Below, in pieces: positions 8,463-15,164 of a DNA stretch of 34,807 nucleotides. The position numbers and the translations under genes were made by a program. Position 1 is the first letter of the stretch, and each line of letters begins with the position of its first letter. Below the pieces are notes generated by a model. It did no database searches, was not told the DNA's origin, and saw nothing but the letters and a program-made list of their open reading frames with translations. This DNA comes from a bacterium (GTDB lineage Bacteria > ARS69), in NCBI GenBank assembly GCA_025774805.1, contig JALGZR010000032.1, positions 1 through 34,807 on the forward strand, read 5' to 3'.

Positions 8463-9533
8463 TCAGGGCGCGTCGACCTCGTTCCGGCTCGAATCGGTTT
8501 TCGTTTCCGCATGGACCTGTTTGAGCTCCGCCATCCGGTCACGGCACCGATCCATCCACGGTCCGTCGATGTACTCGTTCTTGATCCTTTTGAGAGCCTC
8601 GAATTCCCCCCGAGGCGTATAGGCGATCTCGCACGTATCTTCATCCATCTTTGTCTTGTGGCGATCGATGCCGCTTCCCGATTTCCGGTAGGGTGGGCCT
8701 TCGTCCGCGATCAACGTGAGCATGCCGAAGTACCGGGGTTCCCCCAACTCCAGAGTGAAGCGGAACTCATCGGAGCGCGAGGCGGAGGGAACGAAGTGAA
8801 GCTCCACGGCCTCGGTGCAACTCATTACACGTGGAGGGTCGAGCTCACAATCGTAATGCTCTTTGTTCTCTGCATCGCTCAGTTCGTAGTAAGCGACCAG
8901 GCTCGAGAGAGTGTAGTCACCGGGAAGAAGGTTTGGGAAGATCACCAAGTCGGTTTCGAATCGATCCGCGAGCACGGTACCCCCTACCCTGACCCCGGAT
9001 TCGTCGATGAGGAACCCTCGCCGGACGGGGGCCGACATGTCGGGCCCTCCGAGTCCGAAGACGTCATCCAGGATTCCTCCCAAGAAGCCCCTGGACCAGC
9101 CGAAAAGAGCCCGGGTCTCGATGACCAGCATGGAACTGGAATCGGGGGAGCCGAAATTCAAGGGGGGCTCTTCCGGAACGGGCTGACTCAGCTTCTCCAG
9201 GGGCGCGCATCCGGATGCGACGAAGAGAGCCCCGGCAAACGCGAAGAGAATGAGGAATGGTCTTGTGGCGACGCGGCCATTGACAACAGGGTCTGGTCTG
9301 CATTTCTCACCAGGCTCGTCACGAGGCTGTGGATAGTCGTGTCTGGCGAGGAGATGGGGTGCTTTCGCCCGAGGCGGGGCCGTAGCCCCGTCGCGGGGCG
9401 GAAGCGCCGCAACGACGACGCCAGACGCGGCTTGCCGCTGCCGCAGCAGAGGCTGATGAGATATGCAGGCTAGGGATCGGACGCAGGAAGTCCGAACGAG
9501 GATTCGATCGTAGAGCGTCCAAGAGTACCTCAT
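8463..9533 (-). CDS. Predicted lipoprotein with a MITE-like element in its 5' end
   Basis: The protein proper begins at a lipoprotein signal, 'ATRPFLILFAFAGALFVASGC', with Cys near 9202. No ATG, GTG or TTG lies in frame close before it. The nearest in-frame ATG is at 9533, and the frame between passes straight through the 174-base repeat element at 9298-9471 (58 codons, no stop). Either the element displaced the native start or it has added an internal segment to a long N-terminus. The mature part (about 245 residues) has a beta-rich region 'GGTVLADRFETDLVIFPNLLPGDYTLSSLVAYYEL' (approximate) resembling a carboxypeptidase-regulatory or Ig-like fold, then a conserved-looking Cys pair. Family not recognised. 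It is probably co-transcribed with the barrel-type protein downstream. Confidence 0.55.
   Translation of the reverse strand: MRYSWTLYDRILVRTSCVRSLACISHQPLLRQRQAASGVVVAALPPRDGATAPPRAKAPHLLARHDYPQPRDEPGEKCRPDPVVNGRVATRPFLILFAFAGALFVASGCAPLEKLSQPVPEEPPLNFGSPDSSSMLVIETRALFGWSRGFLGGILDDVFGLGGPDMSAPVRRGFLIDESGVRVGGTVLADRFETDLVIFPNLLPGDYTLSSLVAYYELSDAENKEHYDCELDPPRVMSCTEAVELHFVPSASRSDEFRFTLELGEPRYFGMLTLIADEGPPYRKSGSGIDRHKTKMDEDTCEIAYTPRGEFEALKRIKNEYIDGPWMDRCRDRMAELKQVHAETKTDSSRNEVDAP
9298..9471. mobile_element. MITE-like inverted-repeat element, copy 1 (longer)
   Basis: The left end CTGCATTTCTCACCAG is matched by the inverted right end CTGATGAGATATGCAGGCT. It shares CTCACCAGGCTCGTCACGAGGCTG (two pieces) on the left and GCCGCTGCCGCAGCAGA on the right with copy 2 at 13278-13363. 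The interior is longer and has its own stem, GTCTGGCG near 9340 with CGCCAGAC near 9420. No transposase gene is present. No target-site duplication was seen. The outermost bases of the left end differ from copy 2 (TGGT for AGCC), so that end may be trimmed. Confidence 0.7.
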
Positions 9534-9534
9534 G

Positions 9535-9777
9535 TCAAACCCCGTCGGAGAAGAGGGGAGATCTCGAGGACGAGAAGAGTATAGGCGTTCCGCCACGGAG
9601 CTCGGCGGACGTCGCATCGATGAGTTTGGTGGTGACGCCGGCCACGAACGGATTGCTGTCGGCGGGGAGGACCGAAGCGACGGCGCGAGCGACGGTTGGT
9701 GGGCGCGAAGCCTGAGTGGAAAGCGGCGTCGCAGTACGAGAGAGAGTGATCACCCCGAGGTCGGGAAACCGGGGCAT
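9535..9777 (-). CDS. Possible small protein, translationally coupled to the lipoprotein frame
   Basis: 80 residues. ATG at 9777 has a well placed GGAGGT site (9783-9788), and its TGA is followed after one base by the ATG at 9533. Third-position G+C is only moderately high, and the sequence (MPRFPDLGVITLSRTATPL...) matches nothing I recognise. It may be a real leader gene, or the remnant of the original 5' end of the gene that the repeat element entered. The good ribosome site is the main support. Confidence 0.3.
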   Translation of the reverse strand: MPRFPDLGVITLSRTATPLSTQASRPPTVARAVASVLPADSNPFVAGVTTKLIDATSAELRGGTPILFSSSRSPLFSDGV

Positions 9778-10146
9778 GCGACACCTCCGGGGGTCGAGCC
9801 GGACTCGAGGATACTCTCGCCGGGGGGCGAGAAACAAGAATTTAGAGTCGGGTATCCTCGCGCAGTGGTACCGGCGGATTCCCATTCCCTGGCAACGAGC
9901 TGAACCGACTCAAACTCCTCGGTGACTACGACTCTCGTGGACTCGGCCGCGCGGTTGCGGCTTGCCGGGCGGGGTCATGGCGTGGGCACCGAGCGGGGAG
10001 GGCCGGCACGCCAGGCCGGCCCCCGCCCCGCATTTCTCTTTTCGCGATTTCGAGCGGCCAACGGAATCGACGGACGCAGGGCTCGAGACAAGAAGCCCGG
10101 ACACCCCCGGGTTTCGCCCCGTTGGATGATGCGCTGCGCGCCGCGC
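9778..10146. other. Gap without a confident gene
   Basis: It holds a strong stem-loop at 10000-10022 (GGGCCGGC / GCCGGCCC with a 7-base loop, extended by G and C runs), downstream of the minus-strand gene ending at 10147. A T-rich stretch (10032-10041) lies on the plus strand only, so the hairpin is not a clean terminator for that gene. Frames here have poor codon character. Confidence 0.4.
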
Positions 10147-10779
10147 TCAGTTCCGATAGAGCGTCTTGATTCCCCCCCACGAGTGAGACTCCACCGAGAC
10201 CGGCTCGGTGCAGGTCTGACCGACGGCGGCCACCACGCCCGTTTCTCCTGCGTAGCCCGACTCGACCGTCTCGTAGAAGTAGTATTTCGGGGCGGTGTCC
10301 AGCCCCGGCGCGATGTAGGAAAACCCCGAAACGGTCTCTCCCGGATTGATCGGGTCTGTCGTGTTGGGCCAGTCCGGACCCCAAGTGTTGGACACCCACT
10401 GGAGCTGGGGATCCAGGTTCCGCGCATCATAGGCGGGATGGACACCGTCCAAGGGGGAGGCACCGGTCATCCAAAGGGGATGCGTGGACCACGATGCGGT
10501 GGGCGTCAGATCCGTGAGAACGGAGTAGACTCCGAAGTGCCAGATGTGGGCCGCGTCCACGTTCTCGAAGCTGTAAGAGTACTCGTAGAAACCGCCACCG
10601 AGATCGGTGATGGTCTCCAGGACGCACAATGGAGACCAGTAACCCCACTGAATGTCGCGCGGGTGGTCGGGCGTCGATCCTATGTCCGTGGTGACCGGAT
10701 TCGCGCCCGCGAGGGCAAACGTGGTCAGAGTCCAGACGGACACCGTCAGCGCGAGCAAACGGAATCGTCGCAAGTTCAT
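10147..10779 (-). CDS. Secreted protein with C-terminal VE-x3-WG-x-IK-x2-YR motif
   Basis: 210 residues from the ATG at 10779, eight or so bases after GGAGGG. Signal peptide MNLRRFRLLALTVSVWTLTTFALA. The mature part has strand-like segments and many aromatic residues ('DIQWGYWSPLCVLETI', 'GGGFYEYSYSFENVDAAHIWHFGVYS', 'KYYFYETVESGYAGETGVV', each quoted in part), which suggests a beta-sandwich. I do not recognise the family. The C-terminus, VESHSWGGIKTLYR-N, is the shared signature found on three other secreted proteins of this window. It is monocistronic, with 742 bases of gene-free DNA upstream. Confidence 0.85.
   Translation of the reverse strand: MNLRRFRLLALTVSVWTLTTFALAGANPVTTDIGSTPDHPRDIQWGYWSPLCVLETITDLGGGFYEYSYSFENVDAAHIWHFGVYSVLTDLTPTASWSTHPLWMTGASPLDGVHPAYDARNLDPQLQWVSNTWGPDWPNTTDPINPGETVSGFSYIAPGLDTAPKYYFYETVESGYAGETGVVAAVGQTCTEPVSVESHSWGGIKTLYRN
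10153..10194 (-). other. C-terminal motif, member 1: VESHSWGGIKTLYR
   Basis: Residues 196-209 of 210, followed by one Asn and the stop. It fits V-E-x3-W-G-x-[IL]-K-x2-Y-R exactly. Confidence 0.85.
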
Positions 10780-11521
10780 GGAGAGCCCTCCAGGGGTTGA
10801 GGGTACGAGAGGCCCGGAGAATCTCCTCCGGGCAGTCGGACGACAGACGAGACCCGCGACCGGGGTCAAGCCGCGCGGGGAAGAGTTCGCTCATGAAGAA
10901 GGCGAGAATCATGCCATGCCATCGACGGAGAGGCTCAGCGGTAGAGTGGCCGCTGTCGGCGGTTGAAACGGGCAGTGTGCGGTCGGCGACCACGGCGGTA
11001 CGATTCCGTTTCATGCGAGAGCAGAGAGTCGGCCAAGGTGGGGAATGCGTCGAATGGAATCGCCGTAAGCCCGACGAATGGGCTACGTTCCGCATTTCCG
11101 CGAGGTTCCGCTTCAGCCCGCGGTACGGCAACCGTACGGCAACGCAGAGTGGCTCGGATCTTCGCACCGGACTGTAATCTCGGGAGTGGTACGATGATCG
11201 AGGGAAGTGAGACAGACAAGGCCCCGCGCCCCACCGGGAGGGACCGGTGGGGACGGGATCGGTGGTGATGGAGGAAGCAGTGGAATGAGTGAGAGAGAAG
11301 CCCCCGCATCCTCCGGATCCCTCTCCGGCACCGACGGGACCACGGGTGTGGCTTGATTGTTCATCCAGGAGCAGTATCCTGCGCAAGCCCGAGCGTTCCT
11401 GGAACCCGGGGCGGCTCGACCCGGAACGAGCTTCCGGATGCGGCCCCGGATCCGCCATCGAGCTCTGCCGGTCGGGGGTTGACCCGGGATCTCGGGCCGG
11501 ACGTCACTCCGAAGAGGCACG
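10780..11521. other. 742-base gap without a confident gene
   Basis: Short open frames exist on both strands, but none has a good ribosome site or consistent GC-rich third positions. Visible structure: a perfect hairpin at 11229-11252 (CCCCACCGG, loop GAGGGA, CCGGTGGGG) and a short direct repeat of CGTACGGCAAC around 11122-11144. TTGACC at 11479-11484 looks like a -35, but no -10 follows. The region separates the divergent genes at 10779 and 11522 and probably holds their promoters. Confidence 0.4.
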
Positions 11522-12025
11522 ATGAAGATCAAGATCATCACGACGGGCGGAACGATCGACAAGGTCTACTTCGACGCACAGAGCAAGTACGAGGTCGGAG
11601 AGTCGCACGTACCCGATATCTTCCGGGAGTCCCACGTGACCGTGGACTACGAGGTGGTCAACGCTCTCCGGAAGGACAGCCTGGAGATGACCGACGAGGA
11701 CCGCGCGCTGATCCGTGCGACGGTCGAGGCCGCTTCGGAAAGGGCGATCGTCGTGACCCACGGAACGGACACGATGGCCGAGACGGGACGCGCGCTCCGC
11801 GGCATCCCGGGCAAGGTGATCGTCTTGACCGGATCGCTTCACCCGGCCCGTTTCAAGAATTCGGACGCGGTCTTCAACGTGGCTGCGGCCGTCATCGCGG
11901 TGCAGACGCTTCCGGAGGGCGTGTACCTCACCATGAACGGACGCATCTATGACCCCGACTGCGTGAGGAAGAACCGGGAGCGGAACGCCTTCGAGGAGAT
12001 TATCGGAGAGTCATCGTTCGAGTAG
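11522..12025 (+). CDS. Short asparaginase-family protein (N-terminal catalytic domain only)
   Basis: 167 residues, ATG at 11522 with GAAGAGG upstream. It begins 'MKIKIITTGGTIDK', the first catalytic-threonine loop of asparaginases (T8-T11), and carries the second signature 'VVTHGTDTM' (79-84) and 'VLTGSLHPARFKNSDA' (100-115). Full-length L-asparaginases have about 330 residues in two domains. This one stops after the N-terminal Rossmann-like domain. Free-standing versions of this length exist in other bacteria, so the shortness is probably natural rather than a truncation; the sequence ends cleanly. Whether it deamidates asparagine or another amide is open, because the second domain contributes to the active site of the dimer in classical enzymes. 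It is not in an obvious operon. Confidence 0.85.
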   Translation: MKIKIITTGGTIDKVYFDAQSKYEVGESHVPDIFRESHVTVDYEVVNALRKDSLEMTDEDRALIRATVEAASERAIVVTHGTDTMAETGRALRGIPGKVIVLTGSLHPARFKNSDAVFNVAAAVIAVQTLPEGVYLTMNGRIYDPDCVRKNRERNAFEEIIGESSFE

Positions 12026-12800
12026 ACCGTCCGTCAGGCAGATCTCCCCGCGGGACCCGTCCGTCGGTTCGCGTGCTAACGGTCGGATGAAGATCCCGTC
12101 GACCTACGAGGTGGGAACGCATCACGCGGACCTCGACTTCGGCGAACGGACCCTTTTTTCGAAGCGCGTCGCGACCTTCTCGCTGGGCCGGAGTCGATCT
12201 CTCGGCCGAGGACGTCCCTGCGGGTGCGACTGGACTTCCGGCACCATGTCTTGGACAGTGATTCCGAGCCGGACCGGGCCGACGACGGTCGGGTGCTCGC
12301 CTTCCGGTCGCGTTCCCAGGGCGCGCGCGGCATTACTCGAAAAAGCCGCGATCGCTACGGAAGAGGACGGGCGGCCGGGAGCCTGCCGGGGTGCCCGTCG
12401 GTCACCTGACCGACGTAACAGATTGTTTTTCAACGATTTCCCGCCTGGCAGTCATCTCGCTCAGCGCGAGAGACCATGCGGCCGGCCTACTCCTCCTGCC
12501 CGAAAGAGCCACGCTTCGGGCCGATCTTTCTCGGATCGCGTAGGGCGGTCGGTCGATAAAGGGGTATCGTTCGAGTGCCCTCACAGGGCAGGATAGAGAA
12601 CGGAGCTCAGCCGAGGTCCCCTTCGGCGAGATTCCGGAAAGCCGGCGGGCTCGGCACCGCCGGAGCGGCGCCCCCAATAGTTGGAAGGCGTCACCGGGCG
12701 GGAGGGTTTCCCGCGAACACGAGTAGTCGGGCGGTACGGATGTTGCAGTTCAATCGCAGGGCCGGACTCCGACGATTCGAAAACCGGTAGGTGTACGGCA
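12026..12800. other. 775-base gap upstream of the cold-shock gene
   Basis: No frame here has convincing coding character. It contains a perfect 20-base palindrome at 12396-12415 with a T5 run ten to fifteen bases beyond, and a small stem-loop near 12457-12471. Part of it may be the long structured leader common on cold-shock mRNAs. Fragments of a degraded gene are possible around 12087-12412, but no family could be named. Confidence 0.4.
12396..12415. promoter_or_regulatory. Perfect palindrome CGTCGGTCACCTGACCGACG
   Basis: Nine-base arms around CC, 386 bases before the cold-shock start. The tiny loop argues for an operator or cruciform more than an RNA hairpin, though a T5 run follows at 12426-12430, so a terminator reading is also possible. 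Confidence 0.35.
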
Positions 12801-13016
12801 ATGCGTACGACGGGAACCGTGAAGTGGTTCAACGATCAGAAGGGCTTCGGCTTCATTTCTCGGGAAGACGGAGAGAAGGACGTGTTTTGTCACCACTCGG
12901 CGATCCAGGATTCGAGTGGGGGCTTCCGCACGCTGGCGGAAGGTGACAGAGTGGAGTTCGATGTCGTGGAGGGTGCGAAAGGCCCGGCGGCCGAGAACGT
13001 GGTGAAGGTCGGCTAG
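12801..13016 (+). CDS. Cold-shock protein (CspA family)
   Basis: 71 residues, ATG at 12801; the ribosome site is weak (GGTAGGTG). A single OB-fold cold-shock domain covers the whole protein: '[15 protein letters not shown]' with RNP1 KGFGFI at 14-19, and RNP2-like DVFCHHSAI at 27-35, then '[23 protein letters not shown]' (quoted in part). RNP2 is usually DVFVHFSAI; here Cys and His replace Val and Phe. Such proteins bind single-stranded RNA and DNA and act as RNA chaperones in the cytoplasm. The long gene-free upstream region may include a regulatory leader. A GC-rich hairpin terminator follows at 13047. Confidence 0.96.
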   Translation: MRTTGTVKWFNDQKGFGFISREDGEKDVFCHHSAIQDSSGGFRTLAEGDRVEFDVVEGAKGPAAENVVKVG

Positions 13017-13046
13017 CGGAAGTGACTGAATTCCATGGAGTACGGG

Positions 13047-13077
13047 GCCCCGCCGGCGGGAGCTGGCGGGGCTTCTC
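13047..13077 (+). terminator. Likely intrinsic terminator after the cold-shock gene
   Basis: Stem GCCCCGCC (13047-13054), ten-base loop, GGCGGGGC (13065-13072), then TTCTC. It begins 30 bases after the stop codon. The short pyrimidine tail makes it imperfect. Confidence 0.5.
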
Positions 13078-13099
13078 AATCGCAACGAAGGAGGCAGGA

Positions 13100-13279
13100 T
13101 TGGGGAGGCGAACAAACTACGGCTTCGAGAAGCGACAGAAAGAGATGAAGCGCCAGAAGAGGAAGGAAAGGAAGCTCGAGGAGCGGAGGGCGAGGAGGCA
13201 GGCGAGGAATGAGGCCGGTGATGAGGACGGAGAGGGAGCGGAGGGGGTGACCCAGGAGGGTGAAGAGGGGCGCGACTAG
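13100..13279 (+). CDS. Small highly basic protein, TTG start
   Basis: 59 residues. TTG at 13100 is chosen because AAGGAGG lies at 13088-13094, five bases before it; an in-frame GTG at 13022 has no ribosome site and would read through the terminator hairpin. Sequence: 'GRRTNYGFEKRQKEMKRQKRKERKLEERRARRQ', then an acidic tail 'DEDGEGAEG...EEGRD' (quoted in parts). It should form a long charged helix. Short proteins starting T-N-Y-x-F-E-K-R-Q-[KR]-E are common in diverse Gram-negative bacteria; their function is unknown, perhaps nucleic-acid or ribosome binding. Its TAG stop touches the left end of the repeat element at 13278. Confidence 0.7.
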   Translation: MGRRTNYGFEKRQKEMKRQKRKERKLEERRARRQARNEAGDEDGEGAEGVTQEGEEGRD

Positions 13280-13363
13280 CCTGCAATTCTCACCAGGCTC
13301 GTCACGAGGCTGCGGCAGCGGCTCTGCCGCTGCCGCAGCAGAGACTGATGAGATATGCAGGCT
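13278..13363. mobile_element. MITE-like inverted-repeat element, copy 2 (short)
   Basis: 86 bases. Left arm AGCCTGCAATTCTCACCAG, right arm (inverted) AGCCTGCATATCTCATCAG, and next to them an inner perfect pairing of CTGCGGCAGCGGC with GCCGCTGCCGCAG. The whole unit could fold into one long hairpin. It shares both ends with copy 1 (9298-9471) but lacks that copy's interior. It lies between the stop of the small basic gene and that of the response regulator at 13409. Confidence 0.75.
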
Positions 13364-13408
13364 GGAGTACGAAGCGGCACCACACGAATCGCCCGTGGAG
13401 GACGACCG

Positions 13409-13900
13409 TCACTTCTCGCCGTCGTCCAGTTCCCGAAGAGCCCGAAGGATCCCGAGCGGACTCTGCCCCGTTCCGATCTGCTCGATCTGCTTCATCCGTT
13501 CTTCGTCCGCCCGGAACTTCTTGCGCATCCGTGTTTCGTACGCCTCCCGAAGGGACTCGAGAAGCTTGTCGATCTCGTAAGGCTTCGGGAAGTAGCCGTA
13601 GGCGCCGAGCTTCGTCGCCTCCACGGCGCTCTCCAGGGCGCCGTGGCCGGTCAGGATGATCACCTCGAGGAACCTGTGCTCCTGCTTGAGGATCTTGAGG
13701 AGCTGCATCCCGTCCATGCCCGGCATCTTGAGGTCCACGAGCGCCAGATCGAACTTGCAGGTACGGGCCAGTTCCAATGCATCCTCCCCACTGGAGGCCT
13801 TGCGCACGTCCAGGCCACGCATTACCAGGCGCTCTGCGATCGCATCGAGGAACCGAACCTCGTCATCGACGATCAGCAGCCTGATCTTCCTCTCTTCCAT
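13409..13900 (-). CDS. Response regulator, single receiver domain
   Basis: 163 residues from the ATG at 13900 (GAGGGA upstream; the longer frame to 13957 has no ribosome site). Receiver fold: 'IRLLIVDDEVRFLDAIAERL' with the acidic pair, phospho-acceptor Asp in 'LALVDLKMPGMDG', Thr in 'VIILTGHG', Lys in 'YFPKPYE'. After about residue 125 there is a charged helix and no DNA-binding domain, so it works through protein contacts or as a phosphate relay. It is the last gene of the minus-strand cluster that starts at 16539 and the only one besides the first regulator's receiver part that is undamaged. Confidence 0.92.
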   Translation of the reverse strand: MEERKIRLLIVDDEVRFLDAIAERLVMRGLDVRKASSGEDALELARTCKFDLALVDLKMPGMDGMQLLKILKQEHRFLEVIILTGHGALESAVEATKLGAYGYFPKPYEIDKLLESLREAYETRMRKKFRADEERMKQIEQIGTGQSPLGILRALRELDDGEK

Positions 13901-13934
13901 ATCCCTCACTCCCTCGCGGCCGGGCCCCCTCGCC

Positions 13935-14784
13935 TCACGAGATGTTCGGGAACCCAATCCAATCCCAGTATCCCCGGAACGCCCACATCCAGAGTACTAG
14001 CAATGAGAGCGCCACGGCCACCATTCCGTGCCTCAAGGAATCACCCAGCTTCACGAGCTGCTCGCCCGTCTGAGGGTCCTTTGCCATGTAATAGGCAATG
14101 GCATCGTTGGGTGTTCCGATGGTCAGCATGTGCGCGAAGGAGGACGCGAATGCTGTCGCGGAACCCACCGTTCAGGGATGGACGCCCGCGAGCTTCGCCA
14201 TGGGGACGGTGATCGGCCCGATGGCGGCGACGGTGGCGCCGTCGCTCATGAAATTGGTGGTCAGTCCGGTGAACAGGCTTGCGGCCATTGCCAGGCCCAT
14301 CCCCTCCAGCATCGAGGCCGGAAGGAGGGAGACGAATCCGTCCGCGAGATAGAGAGCCCCTCCCGTCACGGCGAGCCCCTTTCCAATGGCGCCGGCGGCC
14401 GCGTACAGGAAGACCACCTCCCATGGGATTCTCACGATGTCCCTCCAGGGCATCACGCGAAGGAGGTTGAGTGCGACGAGGCCAAGGATCACGGGGCCTC
14501 CCATTCCCAGGGACGTACCTGCGGTACTCCACAGTACGATCACGGCGACCAGAACGATCGCCGTGATGTACTCGTTCCTCGTCATCGGGCCGATCCGTCG
14601 GGAGGCGACGCGGACGATGCGGGCAACATCGAGGTCCTTCATCCCGCCTCGGAGACGGCATGAGCAACAGGGTCGCCATCAACACGGCCCCGATCAGAAT
14701 GAAGAGAGGTCGGGAGTTGTGGCTTCCCACGAGCCATGTGGCCAACGAAGGGGACTTCCGGACCGGGATCTCGAATCGCGCCAT
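13935..14784 (-). pseudogene. Broken DASS/SLC13-family anion transporter
   Basis: Three pieces of one Na+/anion symporter are seen. First, 'ARFEIPVRKSPSLATWLVGSHNSRPLFILIGAVLMATLLLMPSP' (quoted in part; from 14784 to about 14650), the family's N-terminus and first helix. Second, in another frame from 14642, the C-terminal half, with 'TTNFMSDGATVAAIGPITVPMA' and four or so helices. Third, after an in-frame TGA at 14172-14174, 'VGSATAFASSFAHMLTIGTPNDAIAYYMA', the second family signature, ending at 13935. The N-terminal half between the first helix and 'DLDVARIVRVASRRIGPMTR' is missing, so an internal deletion left an out-of-frame junction near 14650. The TGA falls where Trp would fit (HP-W-TVG). 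Intact members have 450 or more residues; here about 285 remain. Confidence 0.8.
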
Positions 14785-15156
14785 CGCGTGGACCGGTTGA
14801 GCACGGGCCCAGTCCACGCCTTCCAGCAGGCGATCCAGGTCCACCGGTTTCTCCATGTAACGGAACACGTCGAGCCGGCCCGCCTCGGCAGCCGATTCGA
14901 GGCTGCCGTAAGCCGTCAGCATGATCACCTGGATCTCCGGACGGAATTCCTTGACGATCTTGAGCGTCTCCTCTCCGCTCAGTCCCGGCATCATGCGATC
15001 CAGAAGAATCACGTCGATGTCGAGATTGGCCCCGACCATCTTCACCGCGTGATCGCCGTTGGACGCCTCAACCGTTTCGTGCCCGCGGAGCTTGAGACGC
15101 GCGGCCAGGGAGGTCCGGAGCTCGTGCTCGTCGTCGACGAGGAGGATCTTCGGCAT
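14041..15156 (-). CDS. Response regulator whose frame runs into the broken transporter
   Basis: ATG at 15156 with AGGAGA upstream, eight bases after the CBS stop. Residues 1-120 are a normal receiver domain: 'KILLVDDEHELRTSLAARL', phospho-acceptor Asp53 in 'VILLDRMMPG', Thr in 'IMLTAYG', Lys in 'RYMEKPVD'. No stop separates it from the transporter's N-terminus (Met125 onward, 'ARFEIPV...'), so either the two were a natural receiver-transporter fusion or the regulator's stop has been lost. After about residue 169 the frame leaves the transporter reading frame and continues as about 200 meaningless Arg/His/Pro-rich residues to 14041. Only the receiver part (about 14797-15156) should be treated as functional. 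Confidence 0.7.
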   Translation of the reverse strand: MPKILLVDDEHELRTSLAARLKLRGHETVEASNGDHAVKMVGANLDIDVILLDRMMPGLSGEETLKIVKEFRPEIQVIMLTAYGSLESAAEAGRLDVFRYMEKPVDLDRLLEGVDWARAQPVHAMARFEIPVRKSPSLATWLVGSHNSRPLFILIGAVLMATLLLMPSPRRDEGPRCCPHRPRRLPTDRPDDEERVHHGDRSGRRDRTVEYRRYVPGNGRPRDPWPRRTQPPSRDALEGHRENPMGGGLPVRGRRRHWKGARRDGRGSLSRGRIRLPPSGLDAGGDGPGNGRKPVHRTDHQFHERRRHRRRHRADHRPHGEARGRPSLNGGFRDSIRVLLRAHADHRNTQRCHCLLHGKGPSDGRAAREAG

Positions 15157-15164
15157 CGGATCTC

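Noticed and set aside
10000-10022. Strong hairpin as terminator for the gene ending at 10147
   Set aside because: It lies 125 bases beyond the stop and has no T-run in the right direction.
12087-12412. Frame fragments that faintly suggest a PilZ-like or other degraded gene
   Set aside because: The match needs at least one frame change and no key motif is present; not enough to call a pseudogene.
14172-14174. TGA in the transporter read as Trp (recoding) or selenocysteine
   Set aside because: TGA is used as a normal stop by many genes here, no selenocysteine hairpin is evident after it, and the same gene has a separate deletion, so a nonsense mutation is the simpler reading.
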